From NCBI GenBank assembly GCA_029567505.1, contig JAKPXO010000070.1, positions 1 through 53,211 of the forward strand: DNA of 53,211 nt. The letters are read 5' to 3'. The position numbers and the translations under genes were made by a program. The DNA comes from Acidobacteriota bacterium (GTDB lineage: Bacteria > Acidobacteriota > Thermoanaerobaculia > UBA5066). The notes below the pieces were generated by a model, which saw nothing but the letters and a program-made list of their open reading frames with translations, made no database searches and was not told the DNA's origin. The first letter of the stretch is position 1; every line of letters starts with the position of its first letter. Shown piece by piece: positions 1 through 9,070 of the stretch.

Positions 1-1408
1 ATGCCGCGAGAGAGACGATGACCTTCTCCGTCCCGCCTCCCGCGTCCAGCGTCAGGGCTTCGGGCGAGAGAGCCGGCGTGAAGCCCGGCGCCGCGACGTT
101 CACGGTGAACGAGGTGAGGGCGCCGGCGCCGAACGGGCTGGCCACCCGGACGACGACGACCTTCTGCCCCGGCGTCGCGTCCGGCCGGGCCGCGACGGCG
201 AACGACACCGTCTGCGCCGGCGGCATGGCATCCACGGGAACGGAGAGCGGAGTGACGACAAGCTCGGCGGGCAGGAGCGGGAACGTCACCTCCGCGCTCC
301 CCTCGAATCCATCAGCGGGGGTGACCGTCACGGCGTTCTCCACGGCGGCACCGCCCGGACAGAGGTCGAGCGAGGACGACGCGAGCGAGAGGTCGAGGCG
401 CCCCGAGGCGGCCACGACGAGCTCGAACGAGGCCGTCCCGGCGCTCGCCGGGCTCGTGCCGACGGTCACGACGTAGCTCCCCGGAGGCGTCGCCGCGCTC
501 GTCGCGATGGAGAACGGCACGGCGACAGTCGGGATCTGGCTGATGAAGAACGAGACCGGCGAGGGGACCGGAGCCGCTCCCGGCGGGAGCCCCGAGAAGA
601 CGAGCTGCTGTGGTCCGGTCGGCACCGGAGGACCGAAGGCGACGGTCGCCGTCAGCTCCGCCGTCGTCTCGCCGGGGAGCACCGTCGTGGAGGTCGGCGA
701 GATCGAGATGGAGCTCCCGGGGGCGACCAGCAGCTGGAACGTGTCGGTCCCGGTGGCCACGGGCGTCGTGCCGACGGTGACCGTGTAGTTTCCGGGAGGC
801 GTGGCCGGGCTCGTGGCGATGCCGAACCCGACGACCGCGCCCGTTCCCGTCACGGTGAACGAGACGGGTGACGGGACCGGGCTCGCGCCCGCCGGGAGGC
901 CGGAGAACGTGAGCTGCTGCGGCCCCGTCGGCGTGAAGTCGGGGTACGAGACCGTCGCCGTGAGCCCGCTCACCGTATTGCCCGCCCCGACGAGAACGGA
1001 GTCCGGCGAGACGGAGAAGGGCAGGATCTCGTAGTTCATCAGGCCGAAGGCGCCGGTGGTGGAAGCGCTCGCCTCGAAGGGTCCCGGAAACGCGTCGGCC
1101 GCCGCGACGAGCTGGAACAGGACCGTCGTCGGCCCCCCCACGACGGGAGTGAACGTGATCGTCGACGGGCTGGTCGTCGCGCCCGAGATCCCGTCGCCTC
1201 CGTTGAAGGACAGGGTCTGCGCGCCGCCCGGCGGCGTCCCGAGGTACTCGATCGTCGCAGTGACGACCTGCGAGATCTCCCCGACGCGGACCTGGACAGG
1301 GTCCGGCGCGAAGGTGATCGTCCCCGACTGCCCCAGGAGAGGCCGCCCGAACAGGAGGGCAAGGATGCAGAGGAAGAACCCGCGGAGAGCCGCTCTCTGC
1401 GACATCAT
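1..1408 (-). CDS. Secreted protein with tandem Ig-like/NEW3-like repeats (C-terminus beyond window)
   Basis: Reverse strand reads MMSQRAALRGFFLCILALLFG... (signal peptide) with SD-like GGAG upstream of ATG; internal repeats TGPQQLxFSGLPxGAxPVPSPVSF and ATPPGxYxVTVGTxPxxxGTxxFxLxVA. Missing from the ORF track because it runs off the window edge. Confidence 0.75.
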   Translation of the reverse strand, partial: MMSQRAALRGFFLCILALLFGRPLLGQSGTITFAPDPVQVRVGEISQVVTATIEYLGTPPGGAQTLSFNGGDGISGATTSPSTITFTPVVGGPTTVLFQLVAAADAFPGPFEASASTTGAFGLMNYEILPFSVSPDSVLVGAGNTVSGLTATVSYPDFTPTGPQQLTFSGLPAGASPVPSPVSFTVTGTGAVVGFGIATSPATPPGNYTVTVGTTPVATGTDTFQLLVAPGSSISISPTSTTVLPGETTAELTATVAFGPPVPTGPQQLVFSGLPPGAAPVPSPVSFFISQIPTVAVPFSIATSAATPPGSYVVTVGTSPASAGTASFELVVAASGRLDLSLASSSLDLCPGGAAVENAVTVTPADGFEGSAEVTFPLLPAELVVTPLSVPVDAMPPAQTVSFAVAARPDATPGQKVVVVRVASPFGAGALTSFTVNVAAPGFTPALSPEALTLDAGGGTEKVIVSLAA

Positions 1409-1533
1409 CGCTCCTTTCGCCTCCGGCATCCTCGCGGATGCACCGGGCGTCTCGAATCCATGGGCCGGTGGGACTTACTCTAGCAGCAACGGAGTAGACG
1501 GGAACCCCTCCGCGCGGTTTATTCTCGTGACGG

Positions 1534-2463
1534 ATGGCACGCACCCGTCGCTGGGCCGGAGCCCTCTCGCCCTTCCTCGCCGCCTCGCTCCTCGCTTCGG
1601 GCTGCTCGGTCCGAAAGGTCGCCGTGAACTCCCTCGCGAACGCCCTCGCGGCCGGCGGCGACACCTACGCCACGGATGACGACCCCGAGCTCGTCGCGGC
1701 GGCGATTCCGTTCGGCCTCAAGACGATGGAGGCGCTCCTCGCCGAGACGCCGAAGCACGACGGACTCCTCCTCGCCGCGTCGAGCGGCTTCACGCAGTAC
1801 GCCTTCGCGTTCGTCCAGGCCGAGGCCGACTTCGTCGAGGAGAAGGACCTCGCCCGGGCGACGGCGCTCCGCGCCCGGGCCCGGAAGCTCTACGCCCGAG
1901 CGCTCCAGTACGGCCTCCGGGGCCTCGAGGCCCGCCACCCGGGCTTCGAGGCGGGCCTGCGCGACGAGGCGCGCCGCGGGGCGACGCTCGCCGCGGCGAC
2001 GAAGACCGACGTCCCCCTCCTCTACTGGACGGGCGCGGCCTGGGGCGCGGCGATCTCCCTCTCCAAGGAGGACGCCGAGCTGACGGCCGACCAGGGGCTC
2101 GCCGAAGCCCTCGAGCGTCGCGCCCTCGAGCTCGACGAGGCGTTCGGGAAGGGCTCGATCCACGACTTCTTCATCTCGTTCGAGGGGGGCCGTCCGGCGG
2201 CAGCCGGCGGCTCCGTCGAGCGCGCCCGCAGGCACCTCGAACGCGCCGTCGCGCTTTCCGACGGCAGACGCGCGGCCCCGTACGTCTCCTTCGCCGAGAC
2301 CGTCTCCGTCGGCGCCCAGAACCGGCCCGAGTTCGAGGAGCTCCTGCAGAAGGCCCTCGCGGTCGACCCGGACGCCGTCCCCGAGCTTCGGCTCGCCAAC
2401 ACTGTCGCGCGGCGCCGGGCCGCCTGGCTCCTCGCGCGCGCCGACGAGCTCTTCCTGGAGTAG
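1534..2463 (+). CDS. TRAP transporter T-component (TatT-like) lipoprotein
   Basis: Lipobox LASGC; alpha-helical TPR-like sequence; directly upstream of a DctP-family gene. Confidence 0.8.
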   Translation: MARTRRWAGALSPFLAASLLASGCSVRKVAVNSLANALAAGGDTYATDDDPELVAAAIPFGLKTMEALLAETPKHDGLLLAASSGFTQYAFAFVQAEADFVEEKDLARATALRARARKLYARALQYGLRGLEARHPGFEAGLRDEARRGATLAAATKTDVPLLYWTGAAWGAAISLSKEDAELTADQGLAEALERRALELDEAFGKGSIHDFFISFEGGRPAAAGGSVERARRHLERAVALSDGRRAAPYVSFAETVSVGAQNRPEFEELLQKALAVDPDAVPELRLANTVARRRAAWLLARADELFLE

Positions 2464-2469
2464 AACGAA

Positions 2470-3510
2470 ATGACAGCTCGCAGCCCTCAGGCCGCCCGAC
2501 GGCGGCTCCTCCTCCCCGCGCTCGCCCTTTTCCTCGCGGTCGCCTCCCCGGCCCGCGCGCAGGTCGTCGTGAAGATGGCGACGCTCGCCCCCGACGGCTC
2601 GAGCTACCACCTCATCCTCAAGGAGATGGCCGAGAAGTGGAAGACGGCGACGCAGGGGCGCGTCACCGTCCGCCTCTACCCCGGGAGCGTCGCGGGCGAC
2701 GACGCGGACGTCGTCCGGAAGATGCGCCTCGGGAGCCTGAACGCCGGCCTCCTGACGAGCTCCGGCGTCTCCGCGATCGACCCGTCCGTCATGGCGCTCC
2801 AGGTGCCGATGCTCTACGCCTCGTACGACGAGGTCGACCACGTCCTCGCCGTCTACGGCCCGAAGCTCGAGGCGTCGATCGCCGCGAAAGGGTTCGTCGT
2901 CCTGAACTGGGCCGACGCCGGCTGGGTCCGCTTCTTCACGAAGACGCCCGTGAGGACGCCCTCCGACCTCAAGCCGCTCAAGCTCTTCGCCTGGGGGAAC
3001 GACACCGACGCCCTCGAGATCTGGAAAGGGGCCGGCTTCAACCCGGTGCCGCTCCCGTCGACGGAGATCTCGACGGCGCTCCAGACGGGCCTCGTCTCGG
3101 CGCTCCCGACGACGCCGACGGCGGCCGTCCTCCTCCAGTGGTACCAGCATGCAAAGAACCTGACCGACGTGAAGTGGGCCCTCCTCCTCGGGGCGACCGT
3201 CGTCAGCAAGGCGACGTGGGACAAGATCTCGCCGGAGGACCAGAGGGCGCTTCGGGCCGCCGCGGCGGAGGCGGGCGCGCGCCTCCGGTCCGAGAGCCGC
3301 GCGGCCGAGGCACGCGACGTCGCGGCGATGCAGAAGCGCGGGCTCAACGTGATCGCGATCGACGCGAAGACGGAGGCGCTCTGGCGGGCGGCCGCCGAGG
3401 CGGCCTATCCGAAGGTCCGCGGCAAGATCGTCCCCGAGGCCGCCTTCGACGAGGCACGGAAGATCCTGGCCGACTTCCGGGCGAAGAAGGCCGCGGCGCC
3501 GAAGAAGTGA
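2470..3510 (+). CDS. TRAP transporter substrate-binding protein, DctP family (TatP-like)
   Basis: Signal peptide then VVVKMATLAPDGSSYHLILKEMAEKWK... typical DctP fold sequence. Confidence 0.9.
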   Translation: MTARSPQAARRRLLLPALALFLAVASPARAQVVVKMATLAPDGSSYHLILKEMAEKWKTATQGRVTVRLYPGSVAGDDADVVRKMRLGSLNAGLLTSSGVSAIDPSVMALQVPMLYASYDEVDHVLAVYGPKLEASIAAKGFVVLNWADAGWVRFFTKTPVRTPSDLKPLKLFAWGNDTDALEIWKGAGFNPVPLPSTEISTALQTGLVSALPTTPTAAVLLQWYQHAKNLTDVKWALLLGATVVSKATWDKISPEDQRALRAAAAEAGARLRSESRAAEARDVAAMQKRGLNVIAIDAKTEALWRAAAEAAYPKVRGKIVPEAAFDEARKILADFRAKKAAAPKK

Positions 3511-5324
3511 GAGCCGGCGCGCTCCTCGGGAAGGCGGAGCAGTCGCTCCTCGTCGCGGCGCTCGCGGTCGCGACCGTCCTCCCGCTGATCGACGCGTTCG
3601 GCCGGCCGCTCGGGGGGTTCCACGTCCCCGGCTCCGGGTCGATCCTCCAGCTCGTCACGCTCTGGATCGCCTTCGTCGGAGGTCTCCTCGCGACGCGCGA
3701 GGGGACCCACCTGACCCTCTCGACCGCCGAGCTCCTCGGGAGCGGCCGGGCCCGGCGGCTGGCCCGGCTCTTCGCGTTCTCCGTCGCGGCCGCCGTCTGC
3801 GCCGTCCTCTCCTGGGCGAGCGTCGGCCTCGTGAAGGCCGACCGCGAGCAGGCGAAGGTCCTCTCCTTCGGCCTCCCGGAGTGGATCGCCGAGCTCGTCA
3901 TGCCGGCGGCCCTCCTCCTGATGGCGATCCGCTTCGCCTGGAAGGCCTCGGACGGGGCCAGGGGCCGGTTCGCCGCCCTCGCGGCGCTCGCCTCGCCCTG
4001 GCTCCTCTCCCTCGTGCCGGAGGCGAGCGCGCCGAAGCTCGTCCTTCCGCTCGCCGCGGTCATCCTCCTCGCGGCGCTCCTCGGAGCCCCCGTCTTCGTC
4101 GCAATGGGAGGGCTCGCCTGCCTCCTCTTCTGGAAGGACGCCGTCCCCGTCGCGGCCGTATCGGCAGAGGTCTACCGCCTCGTCGCCTCGCCAACGCTCC
4201 CGGCGATCCCGCTCCTGACGGCCGCGGGCTACATCCTGGCGGAAGGAGGCGCCTCCGCGCGCCTCGTCCGCTTCTTCCGCGCGCTCTTCGGCTGGATGCC
4301 GGGCGGCATCGCCGTCATGGTCGCGGCGGTCTGCGCCCTCTTCACGACGTTCACCGGCGGCTCGGGTGTCACGATCATCGCGCTCGGCGGCCTCGTCTAC
4401 CCGATCCTCCGCGACGACGGCTACCCGGAGGGCTTCTCCCTCGGCCTCGTGACGGCCGCCGGGAGCCTCGGCCTCCTCTTCCCGCCGTCGCTGCCGGTCA
4501 TCCTCTACAGCGTCGTCGCCTCGGTCCCGGCCGACTCGCTCTACCTCGCCGGGCTCGTTCCCGGATTCCTCCTCGTCGTCCTGACGGCGGCCTGGGGTAT
4601 CCGGCAGGGGCTGAAGCTGGACGCCGAGGGCCGGTCGCGGCCGCGCTTCGCGCTCCGCGAGCTGGGCGCCTCGTTCTGGGAAGCGAAGTGGGAGCTCGCG
4701 CTGCCCGTCCTCGTCGTCGTCCTCTTCGCGAGCGGCTTCGCCTCGATGGTCGAGGCCTCCGCCGCCGCCTGCGCCTACGCCGCGATCGTCGAGTGCTTCG
4801 TCACGCGCGACATCCACCCGTTCCGGCAGCTCCCCGGCGTCCTCGTGAAGGCCGGGGCGCTCATGGGCGCCGTCCTGATCCTCCTGTCGATCGCCATGGG
4901 GCTGACGAGCTGGCTCGTCGACGCGATGATCCCCGCAGCGCTCCTCGAGTACGTGAAGGCGCACGTCTCCTCGCCGCTCGTCTTCCTCCTCGTCCTGAAC
5001 GGGATCCTGCTCGTCCTGGGGAGCGTCCTCGAGATCTACTCGGCGATCGTCATCCTCGCGCCGCTCGTCGCTCCGATGGGCGCCGCGTTCGGGATCGACC
5101 CGATCCACCTCGGCGTCATCTTCCTCGCGAACCTCGAGCTCGGCTTCCTCTTCCCCCCCGTCGGCCTGAACCTCTTCCTCTCCTCCTCGCGTTTCGGCAT
5201 CCCGCTCCCGAAGCTCTACCGCCACGCGGTCCCCTACCTCCTGATCCTCGGAGCGGGCGTCCTCCTCATCACCTACGTCCCGGCGATGTCGACCGGCATC
5301 CTGACTCTCCTCGGGAAACGGTAG
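3507..5324 (+). CDS. TRAP transporter fused small/large permease (DctQM)
   Basis: GTG start overlapping the dctP stop (GTGA); about 605 aa, many TM helices; DctM-like FTTFTGGSGVTIIALGGLVYPILRDDGY and FLANLELGFLFPPVGLNLFLSSSRF. Confidence 0.85.
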   Translation: MRAGALLGKAEQSLLVAALAVATVLPLIDAFGRPLGGFHVPGSGSILQLVTLWIAFVGGLLATREGTHLTLSTAELLGSGRARRLARLFAFSVAAAVCAVLSWASVGLVKADREQAKVLSFGLPEWIAELVMPAALLLMAIRFAWKASDGARGRFAALAALASPWLLSLVPEASAPKLVLPLAAVILLAALLGAPVFVAMGGLACLLFWKDAVPVAAVSAEVYRLVASPTLPAIPLLTAAGYILAEGGASARLVRFFRALFGWMPGGIAVMVAAVCALFTTFTGGSGVTIIALGGLVYPILRDDGYPEGFSLGLVTAAGSLGLLFPPSLPVILYSVVASVPADSLYLAGLVPGFLLVVLTAAWGIRQGLKLDAEGRSRPRFALRELGASFWEAKWELALPVLVVVLFASGFASMVEASAAACAYAAIVECFVTRDIHPFRQLPGVLVKAGALMGAVLILLSIAMGLTSWLVDAMIPAALLEYVKAHVSSPLVFLLVLNGILLVLGSVLEIYSAIVILAPLVAPMGAAFGIDPIHLGVIFLANLELGFLFPPVGLNLFLSSSRFGIPLPKLYRHAVPYLLILGAGVLLITYVPAMSTGILTLLGKR

Positions 5325-5331
5325 AGACGAG

Positions 5332-5356
5332 ACGGCCCGCGCGGAGGGCGCGGGCC
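5332..5356. terminator. Hairpin between convergent genes
   Basis: CGGCCCGCGC-GGAGG-GCGCGGGCCG, 10-bp perfect stem; no U-tract. Confidence 0.5.
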
Positions 5357-5405
5357 GACCGGGGGCTCCGGTGCGCGGGCCGCGCCGCGGGCGCGGCGCC
5401 GCTCC

Positions 5406-6764
5406 TCAGCGCGGGTAGGGCTGCTGAGGCTGCTGCTGGGGGTAAGGCTGCTGCTGCGGCGTCTGCGAGATGACTCCCCACTCCAGGAGCCGCCTCTTCG
5501 CGTAGTCGGCCTGCTCTCCGGTCGCGCCGCTCTGGAGGATGAGCTTGTATTTCTCGGCCGCCTGGCCCCGGTCGCCGAGCGCCTCGAGGCTCCGGCCGAG
5601 GTAGTAGGTCGTCACGAGCTGGGCGCCGACGGACTTCTCCGCCGTCTCGAGCTCGGAGATCGCGTCGCGCCAGTCGGAGAGCCGGTAGGCCGAGAGCCCC
5701 CCCGCGAGCCGGCCGTGGAAGAGCGCCGGGTCGCGGCGGGCCGCCTCGCGCGCGGACTCCCGGGCGGACCGAAGCTCGTTCGCCTCGACGAGGGCGATCG
5801 CCTTCAGCGCGGGAAGGATCGCCTGCCGCGGCGCGAGGCGCGCCGCCTCGTCGAACTTCGCCGCCGCCGCGCGGGCGTCCTTCTTCGCGAGGAGCTTCTC
5901 CCCTTCGTCCATCAGCTTGAAGGCGGGGGCCTCCGACTTGAGGGCGCGGGTCGAGGCCCCGAAAGTCTCGGTGCGAACCGGCCGGCCGAGCTGCTCCGGG
6001 TACTTCTCCGCGGAGCGCCGGCGGGCCGTCTCGATCCGCTCCGAGGTCAGCGGGTGGCTCTGGAACATCGCCTCGAGCTTCGACGGCTCCGTGTCGTGCC
6101 CGGCCTTCAGGATCTCCATCGACTCGACGAAGCCCTTCGGGTTGTAGCCGGCGCGCGCCATGTACTCCATCCCGAGCTCGTCGCTCTGGCGCTCGTGATC
6201 CCGGGAGTACCGGAGGAGGACGAGCTGCCCGCCGATGCCGGCGGCCGCCATGATGAGCGGCGCGCCGCGGACCTCCTCCGCCTCGAGAATCATCCCGCCG
6301 ATCCCGAGGAGGCCGCCGATGAGCATCTGTTTCGTGTACTGCTGGGCGCCGTGCCGCGCGGTGACGTGCCCGATCTCGTGCCCGACGACGCCCGCGAGCT
6401 GGTCCTCGGTCGTCATCCGGGAGAGGAGGCCGCGCGTGATGCAGATCTTCCCGCCCGGCAGGGCGAACGCGTTGTCGTAGTTCGCGTTGACGACGGTGAA
6501 CTCGTAGTCGAGAGCGGGCCGGTGGGAGACCTTCGCGAGGCCCTGCCCGACGCCGTCGAGGAACTTCTGGAGGCCCGGGTCGTTGACCGGCCCGTACGAC
6601 TCCTGGATCAGCGGGCCGTACGCCTGGGCGCCGAGGGCCTTCTCCTCCTCCTCGCCCAGGAGCGAGAGCTGCGACTTCCCGGTGACGGGATTCGTGACGC
6701 AGGCCACCCCGAAGGCGGCCGCGACGAATACGGCGGCGATGCGGCGCGCGAGGACGTTCTTCAT
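5406..6764 (-). CDS. M48 family metallopeptidase with TPR-like C-terminal region
   Basis: HEIGH motif in GVVGHEIGHVTARHGAQQ; lipoprotein-like N-terminus ...FGVACVTNPVTGKSQLSLLGEEEEKALG; Pro/Gln-rich tail. Confidence 0.9.
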   Translation of the reverse strand: MKNVLARRIAAVFVAAAFGVACVTNPVTGKSQLSLLGEEEEKALGAQAYGPLIQESYGPVNDPGLQKFLDGVGQGLAKVSHRPALDYEFTVVNANYDNAFALPGGKICITRGLLSRMTTEDQLAGVVGHEIGHVTARHGAQQYTKQMLIGGLLGIGGMILEAEEVRGAPLIMAAAGIGGQLVLLRYSRDHERQSDELGMEYMARAGYNPKGFVESMEILKAGHDTEPSKLEAMFQSHPLTSERIETARRRSAEKYPEQLGRPVRTETFGASTRALKSEAPAFKLMDEGEKLLAKKDARAAAAKFDEAARLAPRQAILPALKAIALVEANELRSARESAREAARRDPALFHGRLAGGLSAYRLSDWRDAISELETAEKSVGAQLVTTYYLGRSLEALGDRGQAAEKYKLILQSGATGEQADYAKRRLLEWGVISQTPQQQPYPQQQPQQPYPR

Positions 6765-6833
6765 GTCCGGATCTTGCCCCTTCCCGGGCGAATCGTGAAG
6801 GGGCGGGGCAGCCCGGCGCGTCCCGAGGGGATA

Positions 6834-6872
6834 CGGAGGGCCGCGCACGCTCGCGGCGCGCGCGGCCCTCCG
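6834..6872 (-). terminator. Hairpin downstream of pta
   Basis: CGGAGGGCCGCGC / GCGCGGCCCTCCG 13-bp perfect inverted repeat just 3' of the pta stop. Confidence 0.55.
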
Positions 6873-6882
6873 GGAGGACCGG

Positions 6883-9048
6883 TCAGCCCCGGGTCGTGCG
6901 GGCGCGGGCGGCCTGCTGCGCCTGGATCGCGGTGAGGTTGATCGTGAAGACGATGTCCTCGACGAGGCAGCCGCGAGAGAGGTCGTTCACCGGCTTGGCG
7001 AGGCCCTGGAGCATCGGCCCGATCGAGACGACGTTGGCCGAGCGCTGGACCGCCTTGTAGGTGACGTTGCCCGTGTTCAGGTCGGGGAAGATGAGGACCG
7101 TCGCCTTGCCGGCGACGTCGGACTTCGGCGCCTTCAGCCGCGCCACGTCGGGCATGACGGCGGCGTCGTACTGGAGCGGCCCGTCGAGGGCGAGGTCGGG
7201 CCGGAGCTCCTTCGCGATCCGGGTCGCCTCCTTCACCTTCTCGACGTCCTCACCCGTTCCGCTCGTGCCGGTCGAGTAGGAGAGCATCGCGACCCGCGCC
7301 GGGACGCCGAACGCGATCGCCGAGTCGGCGCTCTGGATCGCGATGTCGGCCAGCTCGGCCGCCGTCGGGTTCGGGTTCACGGCGCAGTCGCCGAAGACGA
7401 GGACCTGGTCCGGCAGGCACATGAAGAAGATGCTCGACACGAGGTTGCAGCCCGGGACCGTCTTGATGATCTGCAGGGCCGGCCGGATCGTGTGCGCCGT
7501 CGTGTGGACGGCGCCCGAGACGAGGCCGTCGGCCTCGTCGAGCGCCATCATCATCGTCCCGACCATGATCGCGTCCTGGAGCTCCAGCTCGGCGCGCTCC
7601 GGGGTCATCCCCTTCGACTTGCGCCGCTCGACGAGCGGCGCGATGTAGCGGTGGGCGACGGAAGCGGGGTTCACGATCTCGACGGAGTCGGGAAGCGTCA
7701 GCCCCTGCCGCCCGGCAACGTCGCGTACCTCGTCGGGATTGCCGAGGAGGACGCACTTCGCGATGCCGCGGGAGGCGACGATGGAGGCGGCCGCGACGGT
7801 GCGCGGCTCGGCCCCCTCGGGGAGGACGATCCGCTTCACGTCGGCCTTCGCCGTCTCCACGAGGCGGTGGCGGAAGGCGGGGGGCGAGAGGCGCGGGACG
7901 CGCGCCGGCTTCGCGAAGGCGCGCGCCCAGGCGAGGTCGACGTGGTCGGCCACGAAGCTCATCGTCCGCTCGACGCGGTCCGCGTCGTCGATCGGGATCG
8001 TCGGGTTCATCGAGGCGACCTGCGCCGCCGCCCGGTAGCTCGAGGCCTTCACCTGCAGGAGAGGCAGGCCCGCGTCGAAGACCTTCCGGCAGAGGTCGAG
8101 GACGCCGCGGTCGGGGCCGAGCCCGCCCGTGAGGACGACGCCGGCGAGCGGCGTCCCGCTCTGGACCGTCATCGCCGAGGCGAGGAGTATGTCGCTCCGG
8201 TCGCCCGGTGTCAGGACGAGCGTCCCGGGCTTCATCGCCTTCATCGCGTTCGGGACCGTCATCGCGCAGATCGCGACGTCCCGCACGCGGCGGGTCGCCG
8301 CCTCTCCGGTGTAGAGGAACTGGGCACGGAGGGCGTCGCCGATGTCCTTCACACGGGGGGACATCAGGTCGGAGTTGCACGGGACGATCGCGATCGGGCG
8401 GATCCCTTCCGCCTCGAGCGCCGCATGGTGGTCCTTCATGCACGTCTCCGAGAGGCCCGCCGGCGCGCACGCGCCGCAGCCGCCGGCGCTCGGGCCGAAG
8501 GAGTCGACCTCCGGCTCGGCCGGCATCCCCCGGCGGTCGCAGACGCGGTTGAGGATGCAGCCGACGCCCCGTCCCTCCGAGAACGCCCCGTAGCCGCGCG
8601 CCGCGATGGCGACCGTCTCCGCGACCTCGGCGGCCGTCTGGTCGGACGGGGCCGCGACGAGGACGAGCTCCGCGTCGAGGGCCTTGAGCATGAGCGCGTT
8701 CACGCGCGCCGAGTGGACCATCCCCATCTCGGGGTGCATCCCCTGGACGATGAGGACGTCGACGTCCTCGCCCGCCTCGTTGGCGATGGCGACGACGCGC
8801 TCCATGAGAGTCTGGTCGTCGCCGTCGGCGAGGAGACCTTCCGCCTCGGCGCGGGGGACCGCCGGCGGGATCGCGAAGTGCGCGCCGAGCGAGAGGAGCG
8901 GGATGGTGTGGTCGGGCTCGCGGTTCGCGACGGGCTTGGCGAAGGCGACGCGGATCCCCTCGCGGTCGAGGGCGCGGACGATGCCGAGGCAGGCGGTCGT
9001 CAGGCCGACGCCGCGGCCGGCGGGGGCGACGAGGACGGTGGTGCGCAT
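6883..9048 (-). CDS. pta: Phosphate acetyltransferase
   Basis: 721 aa; BioD-like N-terminal domain, DRTGG-like middle, PTA C-terminal domain (LVSGAVHTTAHTIRPALQIIKT, SYSTGTSGTGEDVEKVKEAT); next to ackA. Confidence 0.93.
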   Translation of the reverse strand: MRTTVLVAPAGRGVGLTTACLGIVRALDREGIRVAFAKPVANREPDHTIPLLSLGAHFAIPPAVPRAEAEGLLADGDDQTLMERVVAIANEAGEDVDVLIVQGMHPEMGMVHSARVNALMLKALDAELVLVAAPSDQTAAEVAETVAIAARGYGAFSEGRGVGCILNRVCDRRGMPAEPEVDSFGPSAGGCGACAPAGLSETCMKDHHAALEAEGIRPIAIVPCNSDLMSPRVKDIGDALRAQFLYTGEAATRRVRDVAICAMTVPNAMKAMKPGTLVLTPGDRSDILLASAMTVQSGTPLAGVVLTGGLGPDRGVLDLCRKVFDAGLPLLQVKASSYRAAAQVASMNPTIPIDDADRVERTMSFVADHVDLAWARAFAKPARVPRLSPPAFRHRLVETAKADVKRIVLPEGAEPRTVAAASIVASRGIAKCVLLGNPDEVRDVAGRQGLTLPDSVEIVNPASVAHRYIAPLVERRKSKGMTPERAELELQDAIMVGTMMMALDEADGLVSGAVHTTAHTIRPALQIIKTVPGCNLVSSIFFMCLPDQVLVFGDCAVNPNPTAAELADIAIQSADSAIAFGVPARVAMLSYSTGTSGTGEDVEKVKEATRIAKELRPDLALDGPLQYDAAVMPDVARLKAPKSDVAGKATVLIFPDLNTGNVTYKAVQRSANVVSIGPMLQGLAKPVNDLSRGCLVEDIVFTINLTAIQAQQAARARTTRG

Positions 9049-9070
9049 CTGGGCTTCCCTTCCTTCCGTC

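Noticed and set aside
3405-5225. 606-aa minus-strand ORF opposite DctQM
   Set aside because: Charged low-complexity antisense frame; no domains.
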